Shown piece by piece: positions 23,467-33,200 of a stretch of 64,000 nt of DNA (the stretch's first letter is position 1; each line of letters starts with the position of its first letter). A model generated the notes under the pieces. It saw only the letters and a list, made by a program, of their open reading frames with translations, did not search any database and was not told where the DNA came from. Position numbers and translations under genes: made by a program. The stretch covers positions 310,001 to 374,000 of the forward strand of contig CAVZDD010000003.1 in assembly GCA_963773945.1 (NCBI GenBank). The letters run 5' to 3'. Source of the stretch: JAKIWV01 sp963773945 (GTDB lineage Archaea; Thermoplasmatota; Thermoplasmata; Lutacidiplasmatales; UBA184).

Positions 23467-24501
23467 ATGGAACGAAAGGGAGTCTGCTACGACGTCGGGC
23501 GCGTGATGATCGGACGCAATTGGCGCCCGGACTTCGACCCTAAGGTCATCCACCGCGAGCTGGAGATCATCAAGAACGACCTCCATTGCAACGCCGTTCG
23601 TCTCCAGGGATTGGATCTGGATCGGCTAGCCATCGCTTCAGAAGATGCCTTGCAGCAGGGTCTCGAAGTGTGGTTCTCACCCGAGATGTGGGACCGCGAG
23701 CAGGATGAGACTCGCGACCACGTTGTGAAGGGCGCCGCCAAGGCGGAGGAGTTACGACTTCGATGGCCGAATCACGTCGTCTTCAGCGTTGGGAGTGAAG
23801 TGACCCTCTTCACGCAAGGATTCCTGCCGGGCGATAATGTCCTCGAGCGATTGGCGAATCCATCGCTGTGGGGGAACCTGAGGGCGGGAGTGCACAACCC
23901 TCCGCTGAACGCCTTCCTAGCCAAAACTAACTCCGGAGTCCGTGACGTGTTCCACGGACCCGTGACCTACGCATCGGTCGGACTGGAAACCGTCGACTGG
24001 ACCCCATTCGACATCGTTGGAGTGGATCTGTACCGCGAAAAGTGGATGCGGGAGATGTATCCGAAGCTGCTCCAGCGGTACCTGGGCTTCGGCAAACCCC
24101 TCGCGAACATGGAGTTCGGATGCTGCACGTTCAAGGGTGCGGACGACCTCGGCGGCAGGGGATGGGACATCGTCGATTGGAGCAAGGTGCCCCCTCAGCT
24201 CAAGGGCGACTACGTCTACGATCAGGCCACTCAGGCTCGGGAATTGGCGGATCTTCTCCGGCTTAACGATGACGCGGGCGTCTACGCTACGTTTGTGTTC
24301 ACTTTTGTCGAACCTGGCGCTGGCCTCCAGGATGACATGGAGCGACAGCTACTAGCGGCCCTGAAGTTCGACCTCGATATCGTGAGATACAGTCTGGTCC
24401 GAAGTTTTCACGACGGCCGGCACGGGTCGACATACCCGGATATGCCTTGGGAGCCGAAGGAGTCGTTCAAAGTGGTCGCGGATTACTACGCCAACCGCTG
24501 A
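23467..24501 (+). CDS. TIM-barrel glycoside-hydrolase-like protein (often labelled abortive infection protein)
   Basis: The product has 344 residues. It matches from memory a conserved family annotated as abortive infection protein: RKGVCYDVGRVMIGRNWRP, ELEIIKNDLHCNAVRLQG, FSVGSEVTLF, DVFHGPVTYASVGLETVDW, FDIVGVDLYR, FGKPLANMEFGCCTFKGADD, YATFVFTF and PDMPWEPKESF. The Glu in GSEVTLF and the Glu in NMEFGC sit where the acid/base and nucleophile of clan-A glycosidases lie, so a glycosidase is likely and the phage-related name is poorly founded. No signal peptide is present. ATG 23467 is unambiguous. Single gene between repeats. Confidence 0.75.
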   Translation: MERKGVCYDVGRVMIGRNWRPDFDPKVIHRELEIIKNDLHCNAVRLQGLDLDRLAIASEDALQQGLEVWFSPEMWDREQDETRDHVVKGAAKAEELRLRWPNHVVFSVGSEVTLFTQGFLPGDNVLERLANPSLWGNLRAGVHNPPLNAFLAKTNSGVRDVFHGPVTYASVGLETVDWTPFDIVGVDLYREKWMREMYPKLLQRYLGFGKPLANMEFGCCTFKGADDLGGRGWDIVDWSKVPPQLKGDYVYDQATQARELADLLRLNDDAGVYATFVFTFVEPGAGLQDDMERQLLAALKFDLDIVRYSLVRSFHDGRHGSTYPDMPWEPKESFKVVADYYANR

Positions 24502-24540
24502 GCGGCCTGAGTCGGCGGAGATCGTGTCCACGAGCGACGG

Positions 24541-24589
24541 TTTGATGTGGGACGCGCGTGGTCGAGGACCGACCGCGAGGAGCGTGGAG
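24541..24589 (+). repeat. Dispersed repeat, short form
   Basis: TTTGATGTGGGACGCGCGTG, GTCGAGGACCGACCGCGAGG, AGCGTGG. Confidence 0.75.
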
Positions 24590-24735
24590 GGGATGCCAAT
24601 TCCAGCTGTAGGCCGCACCCCGCGCTTCACCTCGCAGGGTTTTGATACAAGCATCGCCCCTCCTCGTTCATTCGGCATTCTGCCTATCCACGTCTGAAAC
24701 CCACTTGTACTACCCTCGTCCTCTTGGGGCCACGA

Positions 24736-25845
24736 ATGGTCGACTGGGAGCGTGTGGAGCAGCTTCGGACTGAGGGTTGGGACTGGGACCGGATCGCCAA
24801 CGATTCCAGGGTCGGCTATCAGGCGCCCCCGGGCCTTTCGGACAGGGGTCGGGCCCTGCAGTCACTGTACGTGCGGCGGGCCCGCGCTTCGAGCCGGGAC
24901 GGGACGCTAGAGAAGGTCAAACCGAGCCAGAGGACCAATCAGAAGCCTAAGTGGACCCTCGTTCGCGTGGGAATGCTGCTGACGCCGCTCTTCGCGATCT
25001 GGTTCCTCGTCGCGTACTTCATCCCGTCGCCGGTCGGCGTCTTCATCAGCGCGGTCCCGACTCTGGGACTAGCGTTGGCGGCGTCGACGTTCCTGCTCGC
25101 GTTCGGCCTCCTTCGCTCGCAGAAGCGGTGGTCGAGCGTTCTCCGGGGAGCGGTCGCCTCCGGAATCATCCTAGGACTGGCTCTCTCCGCCACCTTCGGC
25201 ATCGGAGGGCTCTTGGTGGGGTATCCGCCTCTGACGCCCTTCACTACCTCGGAGCCCAACTACTTCGAAAAGGCGGCGAATCCACTCTGGACCTCGGGCG
25301 GTAAGCCGGTCTACTTTTTCTTCGGGTCCGCCGCGTGTCCGTTTTGCTCAGCCAGTAGTTGGGCGATGGTGGTTGCCCTCAATCAGTTCGGTACCTTGAC
25401 AGGCACTTCCTACGCCTATTCCAGCCCTACCGATCAGGCCGGTCCCAACACCCCAGAGACCGTCCTGGCAAACGCGCGGCTGGCGAGCCCGTACATCGCT
25501 CTGCAAGTGGCCGAGAGCACGTACACCGCGTCGATCCAACTTCCTGGGTTCGCCAACGAGTACCAGAACGCCTACTACGCGGCCTACGATTCGGCCGGCT
25601 ACATTCCCTTCGTCGTGGTCGGGGGTCAATACTTCACGTGGCACTCGCTCGTGGACCCGGCCGCTCTGGCGGGGATGACCGCCGCCGAGGTGCAGGAACA
25701 GATCAATGCCCACAGCGGAACCTGCTGGGTGGCTATCTCCCCGGCGGCCGACTGGCTGACGGCCTACCTTCTGAAGGTCGACGGAGGCCAACCCGCGTCT
25801 CTGCTGACCGGTACCGTGTTGACCGACTACGACCAGATCAGTTAG
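24736..25845 (+). CDS. DUF929-family membrane thioredoxin-like protein
   Basis: The product has 369 residues. The N-terminus (VDWERVEQLRTEGWDWDRIA) is a conserved archaeal lead-in, followed by a linker, three membrane segments (about 78-96, 103-125 and 138-163) and an extracellular thioredoxin-like domain of the DUF929 type: YFFFGSAACPFCSASSWAM (CPFC at 201-204), LQVAESTYTASI and YIPFVVVGGQYF. DUF929 proteins are widespread in archaea; a role in thiol-disulphide exchange outside the cell is inferred from the CPFC motif. ATG 24736 is preferred to TTG 24724. A dispersed repeat follows the stop by 3 bases. Confidence 0.8.
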   Translation: MVDWERVEQLRTEGWDWDRIANDSRVGYQAPPGLSDRGRALQSLYVRRARASSRDGTLEKVKPSQRTNQKPKWTLVRVGMLLTPLFAIWFLVAYFIPSPVGVFISAVPTLGLALAASTFLLAFGLLRSQKRWSSVLRGAVASGIILGLALSATFGIGGLLVGYPPLTPFTTSEPNYFEKAANPLWTSGGKPVYFFFGSAACPFCSASSWAMVVALNQFGTLTGTSYAYSSPTDQAGPNTPETVLANARLASPYIALQVAESTYTASIQLPGFANEYQNAYYAAYDSAGYIPFVVVGGQYFTWHSLVDPAALAGMTAAEVQEQINAHSGTCWVAISPAADWLTAYLLKVDGGQPASLLTGTVLTDYDQIS

Positions 25846-25848
25846 TCA

Positions 25849-25889
25849 CGTCGGGCGTGGTCGATGACGGGACCGCAATGAGCGCGTCT
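25849..25889 (+). repeat. Dispersed repeat, short form
   Basis: CGTCGGGCGTGGTCGATGAC followed by GGGACCGCAATGAGCGCG, 3 bases after the preceding stop codon. Confidence 0.7.
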
Positions 25890-25944
25890 AACGTACGGTC
25901 GGGGCACGCGTTGCCCCATTTGCTTGCGCGGAACGCACTCGTCG

Positions 25945-26798
25945 CTACGTTGCCAATAGGTACGAGACCTCGATCGGGGCGAGGACCGTCAGCTGGACGA
26001 CACTTCCCCACGAATTGTAGAAAACGAGGGTGTCGCCTGAGTTTAGATTAAAGGGTCCAATCGTTCCAAAGCCACTGACAGTTGACACTGGCGGATTTGG
26101 GCAGGTGGACGCCCATCCAGATTGCAGCACGAACGCGTCGGGAGAGTTGATTGCACTACGGTCACTCTGGAACGCTTGAAAGACAGCTGGCGGCAGGAGG
26201 GCGATCGTGTAGCCGCACCCGGAGGTAGCGATCGAACCTCCTAGCCAAAAGCTCGACGCGCCAGGGGGAGCGGATATCGGCCAAGCAGAATAATTGCCCG
26301 AAGACAGGCTTGTGACGATGGGGGGTTGGAGCACCTCGAGGGTTCGGTCGAACTTTACGAGAATGGTCTGTGTGGCTACGAATGATTCAGCGACTCCAGC
26401 GAACAGGATCACATAGGTCCCGGGAAAGAGAGTAAAATCAAAGCCCCCGTTTAGCGCGTAACAGCCCGGGCACGGCCAGCCGTTCGAGACTGTGGCGGTC
26501 ACGTTCCAAACCGCAACTGCCTCCGGGGCCGAGGCTGCCCATGATCCGCGTAAATCTACCGGTGCACTGATTGAAAACTCGATACCTCCTAACCGTGGCG
26601 AGTACTGGTCGCACTTGGGTAGGATGACCGGATTCACAGGCGTTGGGCCGTTGGAGGTTGAAACTGCGCAGGAATTCCAGGGCAGACAGACGCCCATGCG
26701 GGAGGGGGTGGCAGCGAGCTGAGGACCAAGATCCCCGCGACTGCCGGAAGGACGACCATCAACACGTAGACAACCGTTGGCGCGAGACGGTTGGACAT
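25945..26798 (-). pseudogene. Secreted protein gene with frameshift after the signal peptide
   Basis: An ATG at 26798, preceded by GGAGG (26808-26812) at a 10-base distance, encodes a good signal peptide (SNRLAPTVVYVLMVVLPAVA, then GILVLSS). The 250-residue mature part (VILPKCDQYSPRLGGIEFSI, WNVTATVSNGWPCPGCYALN, TLFPGTYVILFAGVAESF) is in another frame; the switch falls at the C-rich tract near 26700-26716. The joined product would be about 280 residues, beta-rich, with several cysteine pairs and sequons. It may be a true pseudogene or a homopolymer read error. Family not recognised. Confidence 0.65.
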
Positions 26799-26921
26799 TC
26801 TAGTTAACCTCCTGGGACCTAAGTGCTGCCGAAGTTGAGAAAGTCCGGAGACTCCTTAAGGATTCGACCCGGTCGACAGAGGCGACATGCGGGGGCGCGC
26901 GGCAGTCCTACTGAGGGTCCG

Positions 26922-27422
26922 TCAAGCCCCCTTGGCGGGCCGTCCCGCTCGGTAATCGACCTCGAGGGCCGCCGCGAATCGGGTCCAAGTGGCCGCCACT
27001 TGTGCGCGAAGTTCTTCCTTAGTCGGGTGGTCGGGCGTGAGCCAGCTCTCGGTGGAGAGCAGATGAAGGCGGGTCCGCACTCGGCCCATCGCGGTAACAC
27101 GATAATCCAGCGACTGCCGATCGGTTTCGTCGATCTGATCGAGGTGCCAGGAGTGCGGCGGATTGAGACGCACCAGGTCGACGGCGATCGCGGGGTCGCG
27201 ACCGCCGTCGACCCCGCGACCCGGGTACACGCGGATGCGGAGCACGCGACGCGGCGAAACTCGGATCACTCGAAACGTCGGAAAAGGTCGTGCCGTCGTG
27301 AGCCTCGAGTCACTGGTCCGGTAGTCCGTGCACCACTCGTACACGTATCGCGCAGGGGCGCGGATCACTAGTGACAAGCGAACCCGGGAGGTACCGTACA
27401 ACCGGTGGCCCCGTTCGGGCAT
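26922..27422 (-). CDS. START/SRPBCC-like protein
   Basis: The product has 166 residues. SRVRLSLVIRAPARYVYEWC matches the first strand and helices of SRPBCC/polyketide-cyclase-like domains (xvxi.aPaexVwxw), followed by strands VIRVSPRRVLRIRVYPG, WHLDQIDETDRQSLDYRVT, TRLHLLSTESWLTP and a long C-terminal helix RAQVAATWTRFAAALEVDYR that closes the cavity. Such proteins bind hydrophobic ligands or catalyse cyclisation; the ligand is unknown. The ATG at 27422 gives a normal length. Confidence 0.65.
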   Translation of the reverse strand: MPERGHRLYGTSRVRLSLVIRAPARYVYEWCTDYRTSDSRLTTARPFPTFRVIRVSPRRVLRIRVYPGRGVDGGRDPAIAVDLVRLNPPHSWHLDQIDETDRQSLDYRVTAMGRVRTRLHLLSTESWLTPDHPTKEELRAQVAATWTRFAAALEVDYRAGRPAKGA

Positions 27423-27550
27423 AGGGAGCGGAAATCGGGGGTTCGGCTTAAGTTCACTCCCAGAAGAGAAGACGCCTATCGTTTCCTCGCCGAGGGCCTC
27501 GTTCGACTACTTGGAGGGCGACGACCTCAGCGGGGCGAGCGAAGTCGTAC

Positions 27551-27597
27551 CGCGCTCATCGCGGTCCTGTCATCGAACGCGTGCTCCGTTCATAGAG
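27551..27597 (-). repeat. Dispersed repeat, short form, minus orientation; rightmost copy
   Basis: Minus strand: TATGAACGGAGCACGCGTTC, GATGACAGGACCGCGATGAG, CGCGG. No copy is seen to the right of here. The gap 27423-27771 holds this repeat and a CCCCCGTGTCCATC half motif (27683-27696) but no gene. Confidence 0.75.
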
Positions 27598-27771
27598 CCG
27601 CCGCGGACGACGCCCCCCGCGTCGGCATTAAGACGGCCCGGCCGCCCTCGTCGCTCGAACGCCACTCCGCGGCCCTAGACTCCCCCGTGTCCATCTCCCC
27701 GGAACGGCAATCTCTTCGACCGCTTCGATGCGACCGGACACCCTCGAGGCGCGGTGCTGTAAGCAGATCTC

Positions 27772-28296
27772 CTAAGTGATGCTCGCGGAAGTAGATCCAG
27801 GCATCGTGAGGGAGAGAGCTACCAACGAACCTCCCACGAGAGTGGGTGGCGTGGAACCTGTGTAGAAGGGTGACAAAATGTTCTGGGTGGACAAGACCGT
27901 CATCGAATTGAAGCCGGGCTCGTACGTCCATTCGGCCCCGAACGAGAAGATTGCCTCCACCGAGGTCGGCGGCGTCACTACCGCAAGACCGCTTGCTGCT
28001 GGAAGTGTAACCTCGGAACCGGTTGGAGACCGAACCTCGAACCACAAAATCGCAAGCTTGTTACACGGACTGGAGGACTCGATCGTGAAGTTGTACCAGT
28101 GGCTGGACCCCCGAGTTGAGTCGACGGAGCCGCCAATGGCCAACGTGCTACCGATAGTTTGGGCCAGCTTCTCGATTCCAGACGGGCAACCACTTGACTG
28201 ATTGGGCCGGAGTTCCCATTCGTAAACCCCCACAATAATCAACGAGATTGCGACGGCTATTCCGACAACAGCCGCCGCTCGCCCGAGTTCCTTCAC
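27772..28296 (-). CDS. Small secreted/membrane-anchored protein, paralogue of 14873-15391
   Basis: The product has 174 residues. An anchor (about 8-27, AVVGIAVAISLIIVGVY) is followed by SGCPSGIEKL, HWYNFTIESSSPCNKL, LWFEVRSPTGSEV, VVTPPTSVEAIFSFG, WTYEPGFNS and FYTGSTPPTLVGGSLVAL, matching the 14873-15391 product throughout. Two cysteines are conserved. Here the C-terminal hydrophobic segment is weaker. The pair is separated by 12 kb and is evidence for local expansion of surface proteins. Function unknown. Confidence 0.65.
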   Translation of the reverse strand: MKELGRAAAVVGIAVAISLIIVGVYEWELRPNQSSGCPSGIEKLAQTIGSTLAIGGSVDSTRGSSHWYNFTIESSSPCNKLAILWFEVRSPTGSEVTLPAASGLAVVTPPTSVEAIFSFGAEWTYEPGFNSMTVLSTQNILSPFYTGSTPPTLVGGSLVALSLTMPGSTSASIT

Positions 28297-28398
28297 TGGT
28301 CAGAGAACGCGTGTCTCGGGTACAAGTTGCCATCGCTGCGCCCGACTTGGCGCCTAGGTGGTGGAAGCGTCACCCCGCATTGTCCCTCCAGGCTTACG

Positions 28399-29949
28399 TT
28401 AGGCGTCGCTGCGCGTTCCCCACTCCGCAACTCCCGCCGCGAGGAACAGGCGGCTCAACGCGTCGTGGTAACCGGCGGGGGGCGCCGTCAGTGTCGCGGC
28501 CGCCGCTTCACTGAGGAACATACCGAACTTTTGCTCGCTCTCGGAAAACTGCCACGTATGACTACCGGTCCGGCCCAGGGCCACGAGGAGCGCGAAGGCT
28601 AGGCCGCGCACGTTCCCCTCCCGCGGGAGGAATTCGAACAACGCGCGTTCGGCGTCCACGGCCCCATGGGTCCGGTAGGTCCGCGCGATCCGGTCGACGT
28701 AGACAGCCTCGGGGGACAGTCCCTGATAGCGGGGGAGGGACTCCAATACTTCTCGCTCCTCCCGGAGTCGCTGCACTCGTTTCAAGATCTCCGCGACTCG
28801 TCCCGGAGGAGCGCCTCTCAGCTCCTCGATCAGCTTCTGGGATTCCTTGGGATCCTGGACAATCGATCGAATGATCGTCTCCGAGTGCGTGAGCCATAAT
28901 TGCTCGAGCGCCTGGCCGGCGCTGGCCCGCTCGATCGAAAAGTACCCCGGAGTTTCCTCTAGGACGGTCTCGAGCGCCCGACGTTCGACAGGGGTCGGGT
29001 TGAGGGCGGTCAGGAACCCGGCCAGGTCGCCCCCGAAACAGGTTCCGTTGGCGACAAACGTCGGACGCGAGGTCCTCTCGATGCGCGAACGCAGTTCGTT
29101 CAGATATTCCCTCAACAGGTCCGCGTCACCGAGCCGGCCTCGTTCGTAGTTCTGCCGGAGGCCACGCGGCAGGTCCGGGAGGCGGGCGTGGACACAATCC
29201 GCCCCCGCTTGGCAGTTCACGTTGAGCGCCGCGGCCACCGGGAACGCGGCGACCGGATCGGGCACTGCTATTCCGTCCGACACGTTGGAGAGGAGATGTC
29301 GGTCGGGCTTGGCGCAACGTTCGCAGACCCGGAAGCGGGTACCCGCCCCCGGCCACCCGACCTCGAGATACGGTCTCGGCTCTCCTTCGGTGAGATGCGG
29401 GCACGCGAATCCCTGATGCGCAGGGTCCGCGACGAACCGGTAGGGAAGCCCGGCAATCTTCGCGGAGCGAAACTCGGAGGGTGGCTCGGCAGAGCGACCC
29501 GTACACCAGAGTCGGTCGGCGGTGGCAAAGAAGTGGAAACCCTTGCGGGTCCAGCCGAGATAGCCGATGAGGACGCGTTCCGGATCGTCCGAGTGCTGGA
29601 CGGCCACTTCCATTTCGGGCTCGGTGCGGGCGAGCGGAGCGTACGGGATGGATCCATTGGGTAGGGGAAAGGTCGCCACGACCACCGCCTCGGGGGAAAG
29701 ATAGAATTTGAGGAGCCCCGCGTACGCCCGAGCGAGGGAATCGCCGCGACGGGCGAATCGTTCGAGTCGATCTTCGTCGTCGCGGGCAGCCCGGACTTCC
29801 TCGAGTTCGGACCGGAGCCGGTCGAACCGGTCCGTCGGACAGTCCGCAGTCAGGTTAGGGAGGAGTGGCTCGATAGAGCCGCGCAAGACCTTGGCCCGGT
29901 CAATCAGATCCTCCTTTCGAACCGCCGAGATTCGACGTAGCCGAGCCAT
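28399..29949 (-). CDS. Hypothetical protein with Cys/His metal site
   Basis: The product has 516 residues. The N-terminal third is helical and charged (VRKEDLIDRAKVLRGSIEPL, RSELEEVRAARDDEDRLER). The middle has strands around VLIGYLGWTRKGFHFFATAD and a likely zinc site, FACPHL followed 25 residues later by CERCAK. Further Cys residues (NCQAGADCVHARL) follow, and a helical C-terminus with LIEELRGAPPGRVAEILKRV. No signal peptide or membrane segment. The family is not recognised. The ATG at 29949 is clear. It marks the left end of the repeat-free, core-like part of the window. Confidence 0.6.
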   Translation of the reverse strand: MARLRRISAVRKEDLIDRAKVLRGSIEPLLPNLTADCPTDRFDRLRSELEEVRAARDDEDRLERFARRGDSLARAYAGLLKFYLSPEAVVVATFPLPNGSIPYAPLARTEPEMEVAVQHSDDPERVLIGYLGWTRKGFHFFATADRLWCTGRSAEPPSEFRSAKIAGLPYRFVADPAHQGFACPHLTEGEPRPYLEVGWPGAGTRFRVCERCAKPDRHLLSNVSDGIAVPDPVAAFPVAAALNVNCQAGADCVHARLPDLPRGLRQNYERGRLGDADLLREYLNELRSRIERTSRPTFVANGTCFGGDLAGFLTALNPTPVERRALETVLEETPGYFSIERASAGQALEQLWLTHSETIIRSIVQDPKESQKLIEELRGAPPGRVAEILKRVQRLREEREVLESLPRYQGLSPEAVYVDRIARTYRTHGAVDAERALFEFLPREGNVRGLAFALLVALGRTGSHTWQFSESEQKFGMFLSEAAAATLTAPPAGYHDALSRLFLAAGVAEWGTRSDA

Positions 29950-30205
29950 ATCGTAGGTCCTCGAGAGGGGCCTCGGTTATCAGGATTCACCTCGGTCTCC
30001 AACACCTTCCCGGGAGCGGGTTCGAAATGCGGAACTCCGTGTCAGTCCCGCCGCTATTGCCCTTCGAGGACCCTGAGATTGCCCTACGGACAGTAAACGT
30101 ATAGACCCCGCCTCTTCCTCGAACAAATGTCACATCCGAATCGGACGGCCGACACGGTAGTGGGCCGACCGGAGTTGAGGGTGTGGTGAGCTGGAGGAGT
30201 CATCA

Positions 30206-33200
30206 TTGCAAGGCGCCGCGAGTGCTCGCCGCCCCTCGATCGTCGGCTCGAAGATCTTTAGCGCCCTCGGGCGGGGGATTGTACGACACCCGTGGTACCC
30301 GATCATTTTCTGGGTCCTCCTCCTGATCATCGCGATCCCCGCGATCATTCAGGTGGATTCCGTCACGACCAACTCGGCGACCACGCTCCCCAGCAACGCG
30401 CCGAGTGTCATCGCGGGAAACGAGGCGAACAAGCTGTTCCCCAGCCAAGTCGGCGGGTCGACCACGTTCGTGGTGTTGGTCGGCCCCGGAATTGGAACCG
30501 CGAGCGGTCAACACACTGTCGTAACAGTTGCGGGCGCTATCGCCAACGACTCACGACTCCCGTACATGAATGGCGTGAGCTCGCTCTACTCCGCGTACCA
30601 AGGTTATCTGACCGGCGAGGCCCAGTTGGCCCTCAGCTTCATCCACGGCGCGCTCACTTCATCCCCGTCCTTGCCGATCGCGGTTAACGACTCCGCGGGG
30701 TTGGTCTGGGGCCCCCCCGCGCTGTACGGGAACGTCTGGGTTCACCTCGTCGCCAATGGCACTGCACCATCCACCGCGGACTGGGAAGCCTTCGACCAAG
30801 CGTGGGGCATGTTGGGAGTAGGACCCTCCCCGGCACTATCCCAGGGCGTCCTCGCCGCGTTTTACAACGGCAGTTCCTCGGGGGAGGGGTTCAATCTCTC
30901 CTCGTCGGCCTGCCTTGGCTCGTCCCCGCTCAACAACATCCTGACGTGCGACCAAACTGCGGCAAGGACCACCCTCCCGGGAGCGCTGCCGGTACTCATC
31001 CCGGGAGCGGCGAACGATAGTCTCCCGCTCTACACGCTCCGGGTCCTTGGCATCGCGAACTACACCAGTGAGCCGGTCGTGCACAACGCAACCGGGGGCT
31101 ACCTCAGCCTGTCGGCCGGGATTCCGCTCACCTGGCTGGGACTCGTGTGGAACGAATTCCCCTCGGGCACCGGCTCGGCGTCGGCGGTTGCGGCCTGGAC
31201 CGGGAACATTGCCAATGGATCGCCGGCTGTCTTTCCGCTCCCCGTTCCGCCGGCACTGGCGGCTGCCTTCTCGAGCCCCAATGGGAACGCGGCGCTCATC
31301 GTCGTTGGGTTCTCCGTCTCCGATGACTTCACTTTGGCCAATGGGTCCACGCCGGTCTTTGACGACCTGACCCGGATCAACGCCATCGTTCCACCGGTCC
31401 TCCAGCAAGTCGACCCCTCCGGCACGATCGCGTACTACCAAACGGGACCGAGCTATCTCGACGACAACGAGAACCACCTGCTCAGCTCGAACCTCGTGAT
31501 CATCCTCCCGCTCACGGTCACCGTTCTGATCCTGATCACGATTCTCTACTTCCGGGCGCCGGGCGCCCCGCTCGTTACCTTCACCTCCATTGGGATCGCC
31601 CTCGCGCTCGGCCTCGCCGCCGTCTTCCTCATCGGGAAATACGTGACCCAGTTCGATGTCACGAGCATCACTCTCGTCGACACCTTCGTCTTGGGGGTGG
31701 GAACCGACTATTCCGTGTTCCTCGTCGCCCGGTACCGGGAGGAGCTCATCCACGGCGCGGAGCCGAAAGAAGCGGTCGTAACCACCGTTACGTGGGCCGG
31801 GGAGAGCATCGCGACCAGCGGGGTCACGGTCATCGTCGCGACGGTGGCCATGGCGTTCAGCGGCATCGCCCTGCTGAGCCAGTGGGGGATCGCGCTCTCC
31901 GTGGCCGTGCTGTTGACCCTGCTGCTCGCGCTGACGGTCACCCCGGCCTTGCTGACGCTGATCGGCCCTCGACTTTTCTGGCCGTACACCAAGCAGCGGT
32001 TTCTTCGCCAAGCGGAGCGCAGTCGGACCGCGATCGCCGAGGGACGCACCTACTTCGCTCGGGCGGGGCGCCTCGCGACTGGTCGCCCGAAGTCGGTGAT
32101 CGCAGTGATCCTGCTCCTATCGATCCCCTTGATCATCGTCGCGCTGAACGTCCCGCTCTCGTACAATTTCTATGCCCAATTGCCGAACGACCAGCCCGCA
32201 GCCCAGGGCTTGCAGCATCTCGAACAACAGTTCGGCCCCGGCTACGTCTTCCCCACGATCATCCTCGTGACCTTCGAGAAACCCCTGGTGGTGGGAAACT
32301 CGACGAACGCCACGGAGTTCACAGACGTCAATTCGATCCAGGGCCTGATGAACCACACGGGGGGCATCGCGTCGGCGGAGTCCCTCACCGGAATTGGTGG
32401 GGCGCCTCTTTCGACGTGGCTCAATTACTCGACGTTACCGCCGGCCCAACGGATCAACCTCGAGGGAGTGCTCCCGCAGTACATCGGCAGCGATAACCGG
32501 ACCGTCTGGTTCACCGTGACCCCCTCGTCCGACGGACTTTCGAACGCGGCGGTGAACAGTCTCAATGCGATCGAGAGCAAGTTGAACGCCTTTGCGGGAC
32601 CACACCCGGAGGTCCAGGCGGTGTACTACGGCGGGGCGGCCTCCACGATCAAGGACCTCGCGACCCAGACCTCCGCCGCCACGGAACGCATGATCATCGC
32701 CGCGACCATCGGTCTCTTCCTCGTCTTGTTCCTGGTCTTGGGCTCCATCGCGATACCTCCGATCGCGCTGGCCTCCATCGGTCTCTCGATCTCCTGGGCC
32801 TACGCGATCACCTACCTGCTGCTTGGGAAGCTCCAGGGCGTCCCGATCTTCTTCTTCGTTCCCACGATTCTGTTCGTGCTGATCCTGGGCCTCGGGATGG
32901 ACTACAACGTGTTCATCTTGACTCGAGTTCGTGAAGAGCGGGGCAAGTACGCCGGCACGCCGCGCCCCATCATGCAGGCCGTCACTTTTACCGGAGGGGT
33001 GATCACCGCCGCCGCCGTGATCCTCGCGAGCGCCTTTCTCGTCCTAGGAACGAGCACCTTCACGCTGCTCGAGGCGATCGGCCTCGCCGTCGGGCTGGCC
33101 GTCATTCTCGATGCGATGGTGGTTAGGACGTACTTCGTGCCAGCCATTCTCGCACTGGGGAAAGGCGGTATGTGGTGGGGGCCGGCGCGTCTACAACGGC

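Noticed and set aside
4078..27597. The dispersed repeats as a CRISPR array
   Set aside because: Copies are scattered at kilobase distances with genes between them, not regularly spaced by short spacers. No cas gene is seen.
30836..32011. A 391-residue minus-strand frame rich in Arg/Asp/Gly
   Set aside because: It is antisense to the MMPL transporter and has no domain; composition is that of a shadow frame.
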